From NCBI GenBank assembly GCA_017889705.1, contig JAGGAB010000038.1, positions 1 through 53,289 on the forward strand: a DNA stretch of 53,289 nucleotides, written 5' to 3'. Made by a program: the position numbers and the translations under genes. The notes beneath the pieces were generated by a model. The model saw only the letters and a program-made list of their open reading frames with translations, was not told where the DNA came from and searched no databases. This stretch comes from Bacillota bacterium (GTDB lineage Bacteria; Bacillota; Negativicutes; Sporomusales; Sporomusaceae). How positions within the stretch are numbered: position 1 is the first letter of the stretch; each line of letters starts with the position of its first letter. Shown one piece after another: positions 8,334 to 17,658 of the stretch.

Positions 8334-8445
8334 TAAATCATCTCCAGTTTGTCTTTTAGTAATACTTTTGTCTAATGTTAAATTCTGAAAAATATATCTA
8401 CTTTTCTATGAGGGAAGGTCTGATTCCTGCATACCATCACAAAGC

Positions 8446-8477
8446 AAAAGACGCCTGCTGTGAATGGGGCGTCTTTT
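8446..8477 (-). terminator. Terminator of the MocR gene
   Basis: Perfect 10-bp stem AAAAGACGCC / GGCGTCTTTT. On the minus strand it lies 6 bp after the regulator stop codon and gives a T-rich tail. It separates the regulator from the mqn operon. Confidence 0.75.
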
Positions 8478-8483
8478 AGAGTG

Positions 8484-9884
8484 CTATTGGCACAAGTGCC
8501 AGGCCTCAGCCAATTGCCTAATGCCTTTGTCCAATTGCTCAGGAGTCATCTTTCCAAAACCAAGCATTATTTTTGCCGACTGATGGTTGTCGCTGTGATA
8601 AGTGTCTGTTAACGGGTGTATTCGTATGTTTTTTTCTTCAGCACGACAGATAAGATCTTTTTCATTACCCGAATTGCCAATTAGCTCTATAACGAGATGG
8701 AGCCCTGCGCCTTGTCCTAGAATGGTAACACAGTTGCCGAAGTGACGTTCAATAGCATTGAGGAGCGCATCATGTTTTTTTCTGTATACTGTGCGCATTT
8801 TCCGCAAATGACGTTCCCAATAGCCTTGCTTCATAAATTCGTAAAGTGTCAGTTGCTCTAATAACGAAGCGGCAGCGGCATAGTTGCCAAATTGCTGCTG
8901 ATATGCAGTAAGCAGGTGATAAGGTAAGACCATATAACTTACCCGCAGTATTGGCGAAAGAACCTTGGAAAAAGTGCCTACATAAATGATATTGCCTTTA
9001 GGGTGCAAACCCTGTAGCGCAGGAATTGGTTTGCCGTGATATCTAAGTTCGCTGTCATAATCGTCTTCAATAATTACGCCCTCCACGTTTTCGGCCCAAT
9101 GAAGTAGCTTTAACCGATTTTCGACAGGCATAGTATAACCTAATGGGAACTGATGGGACGGGGTAACATATACAATAGTGCTATTGCTGTTTTGTAAATA
9201 GTCTAGGTTTATGCCGGTTGCGTTTACGGGAATGCACCTGATCGAATAAGAATTATTTTGAAAAACAGATTTAGGAATCCAGTGACCGGGATCCTCAACG
9301 GCTAATGTCGAATGCTTGGCTCGCAATAATTGAGCGATAATGGACATACTATCTTGGAGTCCTGAACAGATGACAATTTGCTCTGTCGTGCAAGCTACAC
9401 CGCGAAAGCGTTCCAAGTACTTTTGAATCTCGCTACGTAATTTAATTTCTCCTTGCGAATTGCTGTAGGAAGATAATTTTTCCAGATTTTTTTGCAGACA
9501 ATCTAATAGCAGCTTGCGCCAGATTTTTATGGGAAAACTATCTGGAGCAAGTACTGCCGGATGAAAATCAAACAAATATGGTTTTTCGAAGGTCTGTTCC
9601 AAAGGAGATGCTGTATTTTGGAAAGTATGGGGAGTAAATTCCTGCTCTAGCAGCGAAACATAGTAGCCGCTCTGTGGCTTACTATATATATAACCCTCAG
9701 TGCATAATTGTCCGTAGGCATACTCTACCGTATTGCGGCTTATTGCCAGCTCTTGCGATAAGTGCCTGACAGAGGGCAGCTTGCTGTGCGGGAGCAGTTT
9801 ACCAGCTGAAATTTGTTCTTTAATCTGATTATAGAGTTTAACGTGTAATGGATGACGATCTGTGGTGTTTAATATAAACATCAT
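8484..9884 (-). CDS. pdxR: MocR/PdxR-type transcription regulator
   Basis: A 466-residue GntR-type regulator fused to an aminotransferase-fold domain. Residues ~8-75 form the winged helix (PLHVKLYNQIKEQI, LPSVRHLSQELAISRNTVE). From ~100 onward is the class I aminotransferase fold with the PLP lysine in YVGTFSKVLSP. MocR proteins sense PLP or amino acids and usually activate a divergent vitamin B6 gene. I chose ATG 9884, with AGG five bases before it; GTG 9890 overlaps that site. The divergent gene at 10016 codes a PNP-oxidase-like protein, its likely target. Gene name tentative. Confidence 0.82.
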   Translation of the reverse strand: MMFILNTTDRHPLHVKLYNQIKEQISAGKLLPHSKLPSVRHLSQELAISRNTVEYAYGQLCTEGYIYSKPQSGYYVSLLEQEFTPHTFQNTASPLEQTFEKPYLFDFHPAVLAPDSFPIKIWRKLLLDCLQKNLEKLSSYSNSQGEIKLRSEIQKYLERFRGVACTTEQIVICSGLQDSMSIIAQLLRAKHSTLAVEDPGHWIPKSVFQNNSYSIRCIPVNATGINLDYLQNSNSTIVYVTPSHQFPLGYTMPVENRLKLLHWAENVEGVIIEDDYDSELRYHGKPIPALQGLHPKGNIIYVGTFSKVLSPILRVSYMVLPYHLLTAYQQQFGNYAAAASLLEQLTLYEFMKQGYWERHLRKMRTVYRKKHDALLNAIERHFGNCVTILGQGAGLHLVIELIGNSGNEKDLICRAEEKNIRIHPLTDTYHSDNHQSAKIMLGFGKMTPEQLDKGIRQLAEAWHLCQ

Positions 9885-9942
9885 TTTCACCTAACCATTA
9901 TCAAACTGCCCCTTATTTATTTTCTGAAGCTGTCTCTAACAT

Positions 9943-9975
9943 AGGGGTCAATTATATTCTATACTAGACCTACCT
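9943..9975. promoter_or_regulatory. Possible MocR operator in the divergent promoter region
   Basis: AGGGGTC (9943-9949) and GACCTACCT (9967-9975) form an imperfect inverted repeat between the divergent regulator and split-barrel genes. Location and symmetry suggest an operator; no published consensus was matched. Confidence 0.35.
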
Positions 9976-10015
9976 GATAATCAAATTACTCTTATATAAG
10001 GAAAGGACGTATTAT

Positions 10016-10393
10016 ATGCTTAACGAAAAATTATTGACAATTCTCTCGCATCCAGTTGATGGCGCAGTTTCTATTGTAACTGGCGGCAGTGACGGCCCCC
10101 ATCTGGTTAATACCTGGAATAGTTATATTGAGGTAACTCCTGAAGATAAACTGTTAATTCCGGCTGCCGGATTTGTTAAAACCGAGAAAAATCTTGCTGC
10201 CCGCAATGAGGCCATTCTTTCGATTGCCAGTAGAGATGTCGAAGGCTACAAGGGAATCGGCACAGGTTTTATCGTAAAAGGCAGCACCCGGTTTATCAAA
10301 TCCGGTGATGATTTTGATCGTATGAAAGTAAAGTTTCCCTGGGCTCGTGCGGTTTTGGAAGTGACCGTGATATCTGCAAAACAAATGCTCTAG
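10016..10393 (+). CDS. PNP-oxidase-like FMN split-barrel protein
   Basis: A 125-residue pyridoxamine-5'-phosphate-oxidase-family protein: one beta-barrel with the TGGSDGPHLVNTW and IPAAGFVKTEKNLAAR segments that contact FMN in the family. It is much shorter than true PdxH and lacks the C-terminal substrate region, so it is better described as a flavin-binding split-barrel protein than as a PNP oxidase. AAGGAAAGGA precedes the ATG. It is divergent from a MocR regulator, which suggests control by B6 status. Monocistronic with a terminator. Confidence 0.75.
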   Translation: MLNEKLLTILSHPVDGAVSIVTGGSDGPHLVNTWNSYIEVTPEDKLLIPAAGFVKTEKNLAARNEAILSIASRDVEGYKGIGTGFIVKGSTRFIKSGDDFDRMKVKFPWARAVLEVTVISAKQML

Positions 10394-10453
10394 CAGATTG
10401 CACAGTGAAATTCCCGTAAGTAATGAAAGAACAAACCTCGTTTGGCTAAATAA

Positions 10454-10497
10454 AAATCTCTGGAGTTTGTTATGGAAACTCCAGAGATTTTTTATTT
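10454..10497 (+). terminator. Terminator of the split-barrel gene
   Basis: 15-bp stem AAATCTCTGGAGTTT / AAACTCCAGAGATTT followed by TTTATTTATT. From 10498 to 10707 I see only AT-rich sequence with no gene. Confidence 0.8.
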
Positions 10498-10707
10498 ATT
10501 TAGAGAGCTCAGCAATTCAAGCGGAGTTAGAATGCCGCCCGAATTAAGTCGCCATTTAACTATTTTACCTTTTGGGAAATAAATGGTAATATTATTTTTA
10601 AAAGATAAAGTAATACTGGGAATATATTAAGATGGTTTTTGCTTAGTATAGCCTAAACGTTAGAAACACAAGGCTGGTGCAAATAGAAGTAGAGGAGGAA
10701 TATTATA

Positions 10708-11040
10708 ATGTCTGTTTTTCCAGAACCCATACTTAATTTGCCTGAGGCGGATATCCCGCTTGCAGGAATAAAAGCCTATTTATCGCAAGGTGAAAATCAT
10801 CAAATTATTTTTATGGAATTCAGAGAAGATGTTGATTTACCTGAACATGCTCATGCTGCCCAATGGGGCGTGGTTTTGGCAGGTCAAATTGATTTGGTGA
10901 TTGACGGAATAAAGCAAAGCTTCAAAAAAGGTGATAACTATTATATTCCGGAAGGTGTCAAACATTCTGGGAAAATTTATGCTGGCTACGCGGATATGAC
11001 CTATTTTAATCAAAAATCTCGATATATGATCAAAGGATAA
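10708..11040 (+). CDS. Small cupin-domain protein
   Basis: A 110-residue single cupin: motif 1 is PEHAHAAQWGVVLAGQIDL (two His plus downstream residues) and motif 2 is YYIPEGVKHSG, a plausible metal-binding barrel. AGAGGAGGAA precedes the ATG. It is followed 44 bp later by an amidohydrolase gene on the same strand with no terminator between, so the two are probably co-transcribed. The substrate is unknown. Confidence 0.75.
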   Translation: MSVFPEPILNLPEADIPLAGIKAYLSQGENHQIIFMEFREDVDLPEHAHAAQWGVVLAGQIDLVIDGIKQSFKKGDNYYIPEGVKHSGKIYAGYADMTYFNQKSRYMIKG

Positions 11041-11084
11041 GAACTTGTCGACACACTGAAGTTACGAGAGAGGAAGGCCGGTAC

Positions 11085-11900
11085 ATGATGAAGATTATTG
11101 ATGCCCACATCCACTTTTGCCAGGAACCTCATTTTGATCAGATTGCAGAACTGGCAGGCCATGAAAATACTGATGAACACCTGAGAACTCAATATACCTT
11201 ACATAGCATGGTGCATGGCGTGGTTATGAGTAACCGGAGTTTACAGTTGAGTGAACATCAGTATCCTGACTATCTCAGCTATTGCATCGGTTTGGACACC
11301 ACTTGCTTTAAAGAAGATGAAAGGGCACAGCAAGCTTATCTGGTAGAAAAACATTTACAGCGAAAGAATTGTGTGGGCATTAAGCTGTACCCAGGCTACC
11401 ATCACTTTTATGTTAGTGATCCGGTATTTGACCCGTATTATCAGTTGGCAATACAATATAAAAAGCCGGTGGCCGTTCATACCGGCCTTACTGCCACCAG
11501 TGCTGCTTTATTGAAATATAGCCATCCAATGACCATAGATGAGACTGCAGTACGCTATCCGCAGGTTCAGTTTGTCATGTGCCATCTCGGTAATCCCTGG
11601 ATTGTGGATGCTGTCGCGGTTCTTGTGAAAAATAAAAACGTAGCTGCCGATCTTTCAGGTTTATTAGAAGGGAGGATTAACAGCATGGCGGATTTTTTTG
11701 AAGAAAAGCAGGGCTATATTAATTTTTTAAAAGTTTGGCTGGAGTATTTGGGTGATTATGACCGCTTGTTGTATGGAACAGATTGGCCGCTGGCTAATTT
11801 GGCCAACTATATCGAGTTTGTTGCGCATCTTATTCCGGAAAAGCATCATGACAAAGTATTTTTTGACAATGCGAACCGGGTTTATAATATTGGGTGCTGA
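11085..11900 (+). CDS. Amidohydrolase-2 family TIM-barrel hydrolase
   Basis: A 271-residue metal-dependent hydrolase or decarboxylase of the amidohydrolase superfamily (COG2159 type). The HxH metal pair is in IIDAHIHF (residues 8 and 10). Further ligands are the His of KPVAVHTGL, the His of FVMCHLGNP and the Asp of LYGTDWPL. GAGAGGAAGG precedes two Met codons. It follows a cupin gene, probably in one transcript, and a terminator lies downstream. Family members act on aromatic acids and cyclic amides; I cannot name the substrate. Confidence 0.8.
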   Translation: MMKIIDAHIHFCQEPHFDQIAELAGHENTDEHLRTQYTLHSMVHGVVMSNRSLQLSEHQYPDYLSYCIGLDTTCFKEDERAQQAYLVEKHLQRKNCVGIKLYPGYHHFYVSDPVFDPYYQLAIQYKKPVAVHTGLTATSAALLKYSHPMTIDETAVRYPQVQFVMCHLGNPWIVDAVAVLVKNKNVAADLSGLLEGRINSMADFFEEKQGYINFLKVWLEYLGDYDRLLYGTDWPLANLANYIEFVAHLIPEKHHDKVFFDNANRVYNIGC

Positions 11901-12026
11901 CAGGCAGTAATGCCAAGTATTAACCAGGATTTGGTTGGAACGACATATTTCTGAGATCTGCGGAAGGATATTTGACAGTTTTATCGATGAAACCACGCAG
12001 GCTTTGCTAGTGCTGAAAAACAAGAG

Positions 12027-12069
12027 ATGATCTGGAGGTTGCCTGAAATGGACTCCAGATCATTTTTTA
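12027..12069 (+). terminator. Terminator of the cupin-amidohydrolase pair
   Basis: Perfect 11-bp stem ATGATCTGGAG / CTCCAGATCAT followed by TTTTTTAG. The preceding 11901-12026 holds no readable gene. Confidence 0.8.
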
Positions 12070-12187
12070 GTCTCATGAAAATATGTTTGGCATAAGCAAT
12101 TTTTTTCAAGACTTAATCCGGAAGACTTATTTATAATAAGAATAAAGTTGTTGTTCTAATGTTGCAGATTACATTGGGGGAATAAGA

Positions 12188-13012
12188 ATGTTTGACCAGG
12201 AATGGAGCAAGCTCCATTGGAATGCTAATGTTAACATTGAACTTTTTCATGCTTGCTGCATAAAACACGCATTTCCAGCCCATATACATGACTACTATGT
12301 AATTTGTATGATTGAAAAGGGGATGCAATCCTTTGCACATCGGGGCTCAAAATATATTACGCCGCCTGGTGGATTAATTATGTTGAATCCGGGTGACGCT
12401 CACACTGGCGAACCAGCAAATAAAGACGGTTTTGAATACCGGGCCATTTATCCTACTATTGCACACATGCAGGAAGCTGTATGTGAGTTGACAGGTCGTC
12501 ATCAAGATAATCCCTATTTTACTAATGTTAGAATTGACAATCAACTGCTGATGAAATTTATCAGAAACCTGTATTTCTCACTGGTGGCAGATAAAAATCC
12601 CTTAGAAACCGAAACGATTTTCATTCAGGCGCTAACCAGTATTGTTGCCCAGACTGCAAATTTTAGATATTCCGCGATTTCCGTTTGCCAGGAGCGGGAT
12701 GCTGTTCAAAAAGCACGTCAATTTATCCAGTCAAATTGGTCGCAGAAAATAACCCTTAGTGAACTTGCGAAATATGTTGGCTTGAGCCGTTATTATTTTT
12801 TGCGAGTATTTTGCAATGAAGTTGGTATACCGCCTCATTCGTATCAAGATAGTCTTAGAGTGAGTAATGCCAAACGCCTGCTAAAGCAGGGAGTGCCTTT
12901 AAAAGAAGTTGCCATCGAAACTGGATTTAGTGATCAAAGTCATTTTGCCAATCGCTTTAAACGGGTGGTCGGCGTTACTCCCGGCTTTTATATTAAAGAA
13001 CACTTTGGGTGA
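12188..13012 (+). CDS. AraC-family transcription regulator
   Basis: A 274-residue regulator: an N-terminal AraC-type cupin ligand-binding domain (residues ~15-100, AFPAHIHDYYVICMI and GGLIMLNPGDAHTG), then two C-terminal helix-turn-helix motifs (ITLSELAKYVGLSRYYFLRVF and VPLKEVAIETGFSDQSHFAN). GGGGGAATAAG precedes the ATG. The next gene on the strand is an EamA exporter 90 bp away, a common pairing in which the regulator controls the exporter. The effector is unknown. Confidence 0.85.
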   Translation: MFDQEWSKLHWNANVNIELFHACCIKHAFPAHIHDYYVICMIEKGMQSFAHRGSKYITPPGGLIMLNPGDAHTGEPANKDGFEYRAIYPTIAHMQEAVCELTGRHQDNPYFTNVRIDNQLLMKFIRNLYFSLVADKNPLETETIFIQALTSIVAQTANFRYSAISVCQERDAVQKARQFIQSNWSQKITLSELAKYVGLSRYYFLRVFCNEVGIPPHSYQDSLRVSNAKRLLKQGVPLKEVAIETGFSDQSHFANRFKRVVGVTPGFYIKEHFG

Positions 13013-13102
13013 TTGTGGCAGAAGTATAGTAAGGGGGCCGCAATGAATTGCCTGTGGAGAGACGTTATTATTACGGTGTTCTAGTATTGCTATATTGATA
13101 AA

Positions 13103-14044
13103 ATGTTGGTATTAGAGATGAATATAATAAATAAAAAAATACTTGAAAACAGCCGTATACACATCGTGTCCACAACTGCAGCAATTTTAATCTGGAGCGT
13201 GTCCTTTGTGGCTACTAAAATAGCACTAACAACATTTCCGCCTCTTGGGTTGGGGTTAGTCAGGTTTGGGTTGGCAACCATGTTGCTAGGGCCTTTTATG
13301 TTCATAAAGACAAATATTGATAAACCGACGCCGAAAGATGTAATGAAACTTACTGTGAGTGGATTATTAGGAATCACCCTTTATTTTTCTTTGGAGAATA
13401 TCGGGGTGAAATATAGTACAGCAGTAGACGCGGCACTTATTGTAGCTTCTTATCCGGCGATAACCATGCTGCTGGAAGCAATGCTTTTCCAGACAAAGTA
13501 TCCGGTACAATCATTTATGGGTGTGGTGCTGGCAATTTTCGGGGTATACATGATTGTTTCTGTCAATTCATTTGGTGAAGGCTCAGAGAGAGTATTCGGA
13601 AATCTACTGCTCATTCTCGCCGGTATTGTCTGGGCTCTTTATAATTTTATAACCCATTCTGTTGCGTCAAAATATTCAATGTCCACAATTACTTTTTATC
13701 AAATAGTTGCTGGTACTATAGGTTTTTTGCCGATTGCTTTTCTTGAAGCTGACGGTTGGGGCCCTCTTAGCCTGGATGCATTAATTGCGGTTATCTATCT
13801 GGGAGCATTGTGTTCTCTGCTTGCCTTCTATCTGTATGCCTTTGGCCTTAGGCAAATATCATCAAGTTCCGCAGTAGTTCTTATGAACCTTGTCCCGGTT
13901 TTTGGCATATTATTTTCTATGATTATTTTAAAAGAGTCAATTAATACTATTCAAATCATTGGTGGTACAGTAGTGATCAGCGGGGGTGTGCTCAGTATTA
14001 AAGCAGCAGATAACCTTGTGGTAAAGAAAAGAGAAGAAAATTGA
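13103..14044 (+). CDS. EamA-family (DMT) transporter
   Basis: A 313-residue inner-membrane protein with ten predicted helices made of two EamA repeats (residues ~20-150 and ~165-300). The family exports amino acids or other metabolites. Start is uncertain: ATG 13103 or ATG 13118, neither with a strong ribosome site; both precede the first membrane helix. It follows the AraC regulator, and its stop codon lies inside the stem of its own terminator. Substrate not predictable. Confidence 0.82.
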   Translation: MLVLEMNIINKKILENSRIHIVSTTAAILIWSVSFVATKIALTTFPPLGLGLVRFGLATMLLGPFMFIKTNIDKPTPKDVMKLTVSGLLGITLYFSLENIGVKYSTAVDAALIVASYPAITMLLEAMLFQTKYPVQSFMGVVLAIFGVYMIVSVNSFGEGSERVFGNLLLILAGIVWALYNFITHSVASKYSMSTITFYQIVAGTIGFLPIAFLEADGWGPLSLDALIAVIYLGALCSLLAFYLYAFGLRQISSSSAVVLMNLVPVFGILFSMIILKESINTIQIIGGTVVISGGVLSIKAADNLVVKKREEN

Positions 14045-14074
14045 CGACACCATTTTCAGTGTCGTCAATTTTTT
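14041..14074 (+). terminator. Terminator overlapping the EamA stop codon
   Basis: Perfect 10-bp stem TTGACGACAC / GTGTCGTCAA then TTTTTT. The TGA stop of the transporter is inside the first arm. Confidence 0.8.
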
Positions 14075-14139
14075 ACAATACAGCGCCGGGGCAGGCTTGC
14101 TATGATAAAAAATAAATGGTAGCTGTATAGGAGGATAAT

Positions 14140-14550
14140 ATGTTTAAAACTGTGATGATTGTTAATAAGGAACTCCCATTGGGGTTAATTGCTAATACGA
14201 CTGCTGTGCTGGGAATCAGCCTGGGACACTTATTTCCGGAGATTGTCGGGCCGGATATAGAGGATGCTGACGGCCAGGTGCATTTGGGTATTACCAATAA
14301 AACAATTCCAATCTTAAGCGGGGAAAAAGAACAAATAAAAACAATACGTAATCAGCTGCTGGGCGACCAGGATTCGGGAATTACCGTAGTCGATTTTAGT
14401 GAGGTCGCACAAAAATGTCTGGATTATGACGATTATATAAGGCTGCTTGGCAATCAGGCCTCTAACGATTTAGAGTATTTGGGCATATGTTTATTCGGCC
14501 CGGCAAAGAAAGTGAATAAGTTGTCAGGAAACTTAGGTTTGTTGCGGTAA
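14140..14550 (+). CDS. DUF2000-family protein
   Basis: A 136-residue protein that opens with KTVMIVNKELPLGLIANTTA and GISLGHLFPEIVG, the signature of DUF2000, whose fold resembles peptidyl-tRNA hydrolase 2-like proteins. Function is unknown. GGAGG lies six bases before the ATG. Single gene ended by a terminator shared with the convergent exporter gene. Length is usual for the family. Confidence 0.75.
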   Translation: MFKTVMIVNKELPLGLIANTTAVLGISLGHLFPEIVGPDIEDADGQVHLGITNKTIPILSGEKEQIKTIRNQLLGDQDSGITVVDFSEVAQKCLDYDDYIRLLGNQASNDLEYLGICLFGPAKKVNKLSGNLGLLR

Positions 14551-14616
14551 TTATTTTGGTGTGCCCAAAGTCAAAGAGAATAAAATTATGTGGATAGGAA
14601 ATTGAGCAACCTAGTA

Positions 14617-14656
14617 AAAAAAGTCTGAAGCCTTATTCAAAGGGCTTCAGACTTTT
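14617..14656. terminator. Bidirectional terminator
   Basis: Stem AAAAGTCTGAAGCC / GGCTTCAGACTTTT with A- and T-runs on both sides, between the convergent DUF2000 and EamA genes. Confidence 0.8.
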
Positions 14657-14667
14657 ACATATGAGCA

Positions 14668-15597
14668 TTAACGAGTGTCTTCGGCGACATTTGCAGCTAC
14701 TTGAAACTTGTGCTTAAAAACTCCAACTACGCCGATAACAACCATAACTGCTCCGGCTACTGTCCAACTTGTTATAGTTTCATCCAGGAGCCACCAGCCA
14801 AGAACAAGTGCCAAAACCGGATTAACATAAGCATAGGTCATGGCAATATCCAGGGGTAATAGGCGTAATGTTAATAGGTAAGAAGTAAAGGCCAATATGG
14901 AGCCAAATACAATCAAATACCCCCAGGCAATCCAGGCGCCTGATGACGGGGCAGGATATGGCTCACCTGTTATAAGAGCAAGTAGTAAAAAACCAAAGCT
15001 GGCAAACAGGTGCTGGTAGGCAGACATAACTGATGCTGAAAGCGCAACCGGATGGCGCGCCTGGTAAACCGATCCGGCTGACCAGCAGACTGAACCCAAA
15101 ATAAGTGTTATTCCTGCCAGAATCGAGGTCGAACTATTAGACAATAAGGATGGCGTCATGAGAACCCCCACCCCCAAAAAACCGAGAAGTAAAGAAACCA
15201 GTAACATAACAGACGGTGGTTTACGGGTTATTGCCCATTCCATCGCGGCAGCCCAAATCGGAGAGGCAGAGACCATCAGGGCGGCAAACCCGGAAGCGGC
15301 GCTTTGTTCAGCTAACATGACAAGTCCGTTTCCGCCGACCCAGAGGGCAAGGCCCGACAAAGTAAGAATGCGGATTTCGTTTGGAGTCGGTTTAATGCGG
15401 TTTTTGCCTAGTTTCCCAATCATTAATAGTATAATGCCTGCAACTACTAACCGGCTTGCTCCCATAAAAAATGGAGGGAACCCGCCGGTTTCACTTACCG
15501 CAATACGGATAGCTAAATAGGTACTGCTCCAGACAATATAAACAATCATAAGATGGAAGAGGCCTGAGGCCTGCAGTTTTCGAAGAATGGAACCCAT
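14668..15597 (-). CDS. EamA-family (DMT) transporter, YedA-like
   Basis: A 309-residue protein with ten predicted membrane helices in two EamA repeats. IVYIVWSSTYLAIRIAV and FMGASRLVVAG at the N-terminus and YAYVNPVLALVLGWWLLDE in the second half are typical of the YedA/RhaT-like branch of drug/metabolite exporters. AGGGG lies upstream of the ATG on the minus strand. It is unlike the EamA protein at 13103 outside the family motifs, so the two are not a recent duplication. Monocistronic; substrate unknown. Confidence 0.82.
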   Translation of the reverse strand: MGSILRKLQASGLFHLMIVYIVWSSTYLAIRIAVSETGGFPPFFMGASRLVVAGIILLMIGKLGKNRIKPTPNEIRILTLSGLALWVGGNGLVMLAEQSAASGFAALMVSASPIWAAAMEWAITRKPPSVMLLVSLLLGFLGVGVLMTPSLLSNSSTSILAGITLILGSVCWSAGSVYQARHPVALSASVMSAYQHLFASFGFLLLALITGEPYPAPSSGAWIAWGYLIVFGSILAFTSYLLTLRLLPLDIAMTYAYVNPVLALVLGWWLLDETITSWTVAGAVMVVIGVVGVFKHKFQVAANVAEDTR

Positions 15598-15793
15598 GTT
15601 TATGACCCCTTTATGTAAGGTAGATGGAATTATTCACTAATCATAACAAAGCGAGGACTATATGTAAATGATGAATTCTATTCTCTGTTCGGAAAAATTT
15701 AATAGGATAACGACTTTCCCCGATATCCTAACAGGAAAGAACGCAGTCGGCGTCAAATACTGCTGATGTAGAAAAGTAATATCAGGTGATACT

Positions 15794-16726
15794 ATGAAAT
15801 GGATTATTGGAATAGACGGCGGCGGAACCAAGACAATGGGCTGGGCTGCTGATATCAAAGGCAAGGTACTAGACCAAGTGGAAAAAGGGCCTGGTAATTA
15901 TCATGTTACCGGAGTGGCTGAGTTTACGACTGTGATTGCCGGAATTATTGATGAACTTGCCATTAGCTGTGGCTGGCCCAAAGAGGATTTGATGGTGGTA
16001 AGTTTAGGACTGGCCGGGGCCGATCGGGAAAATGACCGGAAGATTATTGGCAGTGCTTTGGCTGAGCTGAAGCTTCCCTGTCATTACCTGATAAACAGTG
16101 ATGCCAAGATTGCTCTGGCTGCAGGCCTCAAAAAGGCCGAGGGCATTGTGCTCATTGCCGGGACAGGCTCTATAGCCTATGGCATTACTGAACAGGGCAA
16201 TGTTATCCGGGCCGGCGGCTGGGGGCAGCTTGCCAGTGATGAAGGCAGCGGCTATGACATTGGGCGTCAGGCGTTAGTGCGGGGTATTAAGGCTGTTGAA
16301 GGCCGTGATAAAGCCACCGTATTATTGGATAAGATAATGGAATATCTAAAGTTAACAAGCTGGGAAGAGCTTATTGGGTATATTAATAACCGCACAACGA
16401 CAAAAACCGATATTGCGGCACTTGCCCAAGTGGTAACAGATGCTGCCGCTCAGCATGACCAGGTGGCCTGTGAAATCTTGCAGCAGTCAGGCGAAGAATT
16501 GGCCGGTTTGGTAAAAGCGGTAATCAGTCGTGGGTTTAGTGAAGAAAAAACGGTGCAAGTATGCGTATACGGCGGAATTGTGAGTAATGTGCCGCTTGTC
16601 CGCAACCACTTGGCAGCAGCCCTTGGTGAAAAAGCCGAGCTTATTATTGGGCAGGATCAGCCGGTGGCAGGCGCAATACGGCTGGGGCTTACCTGGTTAG
16701 AGGACAATAGGAAGGAACTTGGTTAG
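15794..16726 (+). CDS. N-acetylglucosamine / N-acetylmuramate kinase (BadF-type ATPase fold)
   Basis: A 310-residue ASKHA kinase: phosphate-1 loop GIDGGGTKT at the N-terminus, LIAGTGSIAYG and GGWGQLASDEGSGYDIG in the middle. These match the GlcNAc/MurNAc kinase branch of the BadF/BadG family. It would make GlcNAc-6P or MurNAc-6P in the cytoplasm. AGGTGA precedes the ATG. First gene of the ten-gene amino-sugar operon; murQ follows after 11 bp. Which sugar it prefers cannot be read from the sequence. The 15598-15793 upstream region should hold the promoter; no regulator gene is part of the operon. Confidence 0.82.
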   Translation: MKWIIGIDGGGTKTMGWAADIKGKVLDQVEKGPGNYHVTGVAEFTTVIAGIIDELAISCGWPKEDLMVVSLGLAGADRENDRKIIGSALAELKLPCHYLINSDAKIALAAGLKKAEGIVLIAGTGSIAYGITEQGNVIRAGGWGQLASDEGSGYDIGRQALVRGIKAVEGRDKATVLLDKIMEYLKLTSWEELIGYINNRTTTKTDIAALAQVVTDAAAQHDQVACEILQQSGEELAGLVKAVISRGFSEEKTVQVCVYGGIVSNVPLVRNHLAAALGEKAELIIGQDQPVAGAIRLGLTWLEDNRKELG

Positions 16727-16737
16727 GAGAGATAGTT

Positions 16738-17658
16738 TTGGCTGTAAATATCGAGAACTTGCTTACCGAAGCGGTCAATCCGCAGACAATACATATTGAT
16801 AGGCTGTCAACAATTCAACTTCTTAGCACCATCAATGCTGAGGATCAAAAAGTGACGGCTGCGGTTGAAGCCGAAATTCCTAGGATTACTGTAGCTGTTG
16901 ATCAAATAACAGTCGCGCTGCAAGCTGGTGGACGCCTGATTTACATTGGCGCCGGCACCAGTGGCCGACTGGGAGTGCTGGATGCTGCCGAGTGTCCGCC
17001 GACCTTTGGTGTCGAATCTGGTCTGGTAATTGGCCTTATAGCCGGTGGGCAAACTGCATTGGTGAATGCAGTCGAGGGAGCCGAGGATGATAAAAACGGT
17101 GCAGTCAGCCAGTTGCAGGCAATCAAGCTATGTGCTGACGATGTAGTTGTCGGCTTGGCAGCCAGCGGCCGGACACCTTATGTGATTGGCGGTTTAGAAT
17201 ATGCAAACGAAATTGGTGCATTTACGATTGCCATTAGCTGTACGCCGGATTCGCTGATTGGCAAGTCGGCACAGCTTGCTATTACTCCGCTGGTCGGGCC
17301 TGAGGTTATTACCGGTTCGACCCGGATGAAGGCCGGTACAGCCCAGAAACTGGTGCTCAACATGCTGACAACAGCCACCATGATTAAGCTGGGCAAAGTA
17401 TATGGCAACCTGATGGTGGATGTTAAGCCCAACAATGCCAAGCTGGTGGAACGGGCCAAGCGTATTGTTGCACAGGCAGCTGGCGTGAGCCGGGAGCAGG
17501 CCGGTGAAGTACTGACCGAGGCCGGGATGAATCCCAAAACCGCTATTGTTATGATTAAGCGAAATTGTGATGCCACGCAGGCTGAACGTTTTTTGGCGGC
17601 AGCCGGTGGCTTTATTGATAAGGCAATCGAAATTGAGGAAAAGGGGATAACAAAATGA
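16738..17658 (+). CDS. murQ: N-acetylmuramic acid 6-phosphate etherase
   Basis: A 306-residue SIS-domain lyase that removes D-lactate from MurNAc-6P to give GlcNAc-6P. The signature YIGAGTSGRLGVLDAAECPP is complete, and GLAASGRTPYVIGGL and TGSTRMKAGTAQK are conserved. It starts at TTG 16738 after AGGAGAG; no ATG is available near the conserved N-terminus. It overlaps the IIB gene by 4 bp. Its presence shows that the operon handles muramic acid, not only chitin sugars. Confidence 0.95.
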   Translation: MAVNIENLLTEAVNPQTIHIDRLSTIQLLSTINAEDQKVTAAVEAEIPRITVAVDQITVALQAGGRLIYIGAGTSGRLGVLDAAECPPTFGVESGLVIGLIAGGQTALVNAVEGAEDDKNGAVSQLQAIKLCADDVVVGLAASGRTPYVIGGLEYANEIGAFTIAISCTPDSLIGKSAQLAITPLVGPEVITGSTRMKAGTAQKLVLNMLTTATMIKLGKVYGNLMVDVKPNNAKLVERAKRIVAQAAGVSREQAGEVLTEAGMNPKTAIVMIKRNCDATQAERFLAAAGGFIDKAIEIEEKGITK

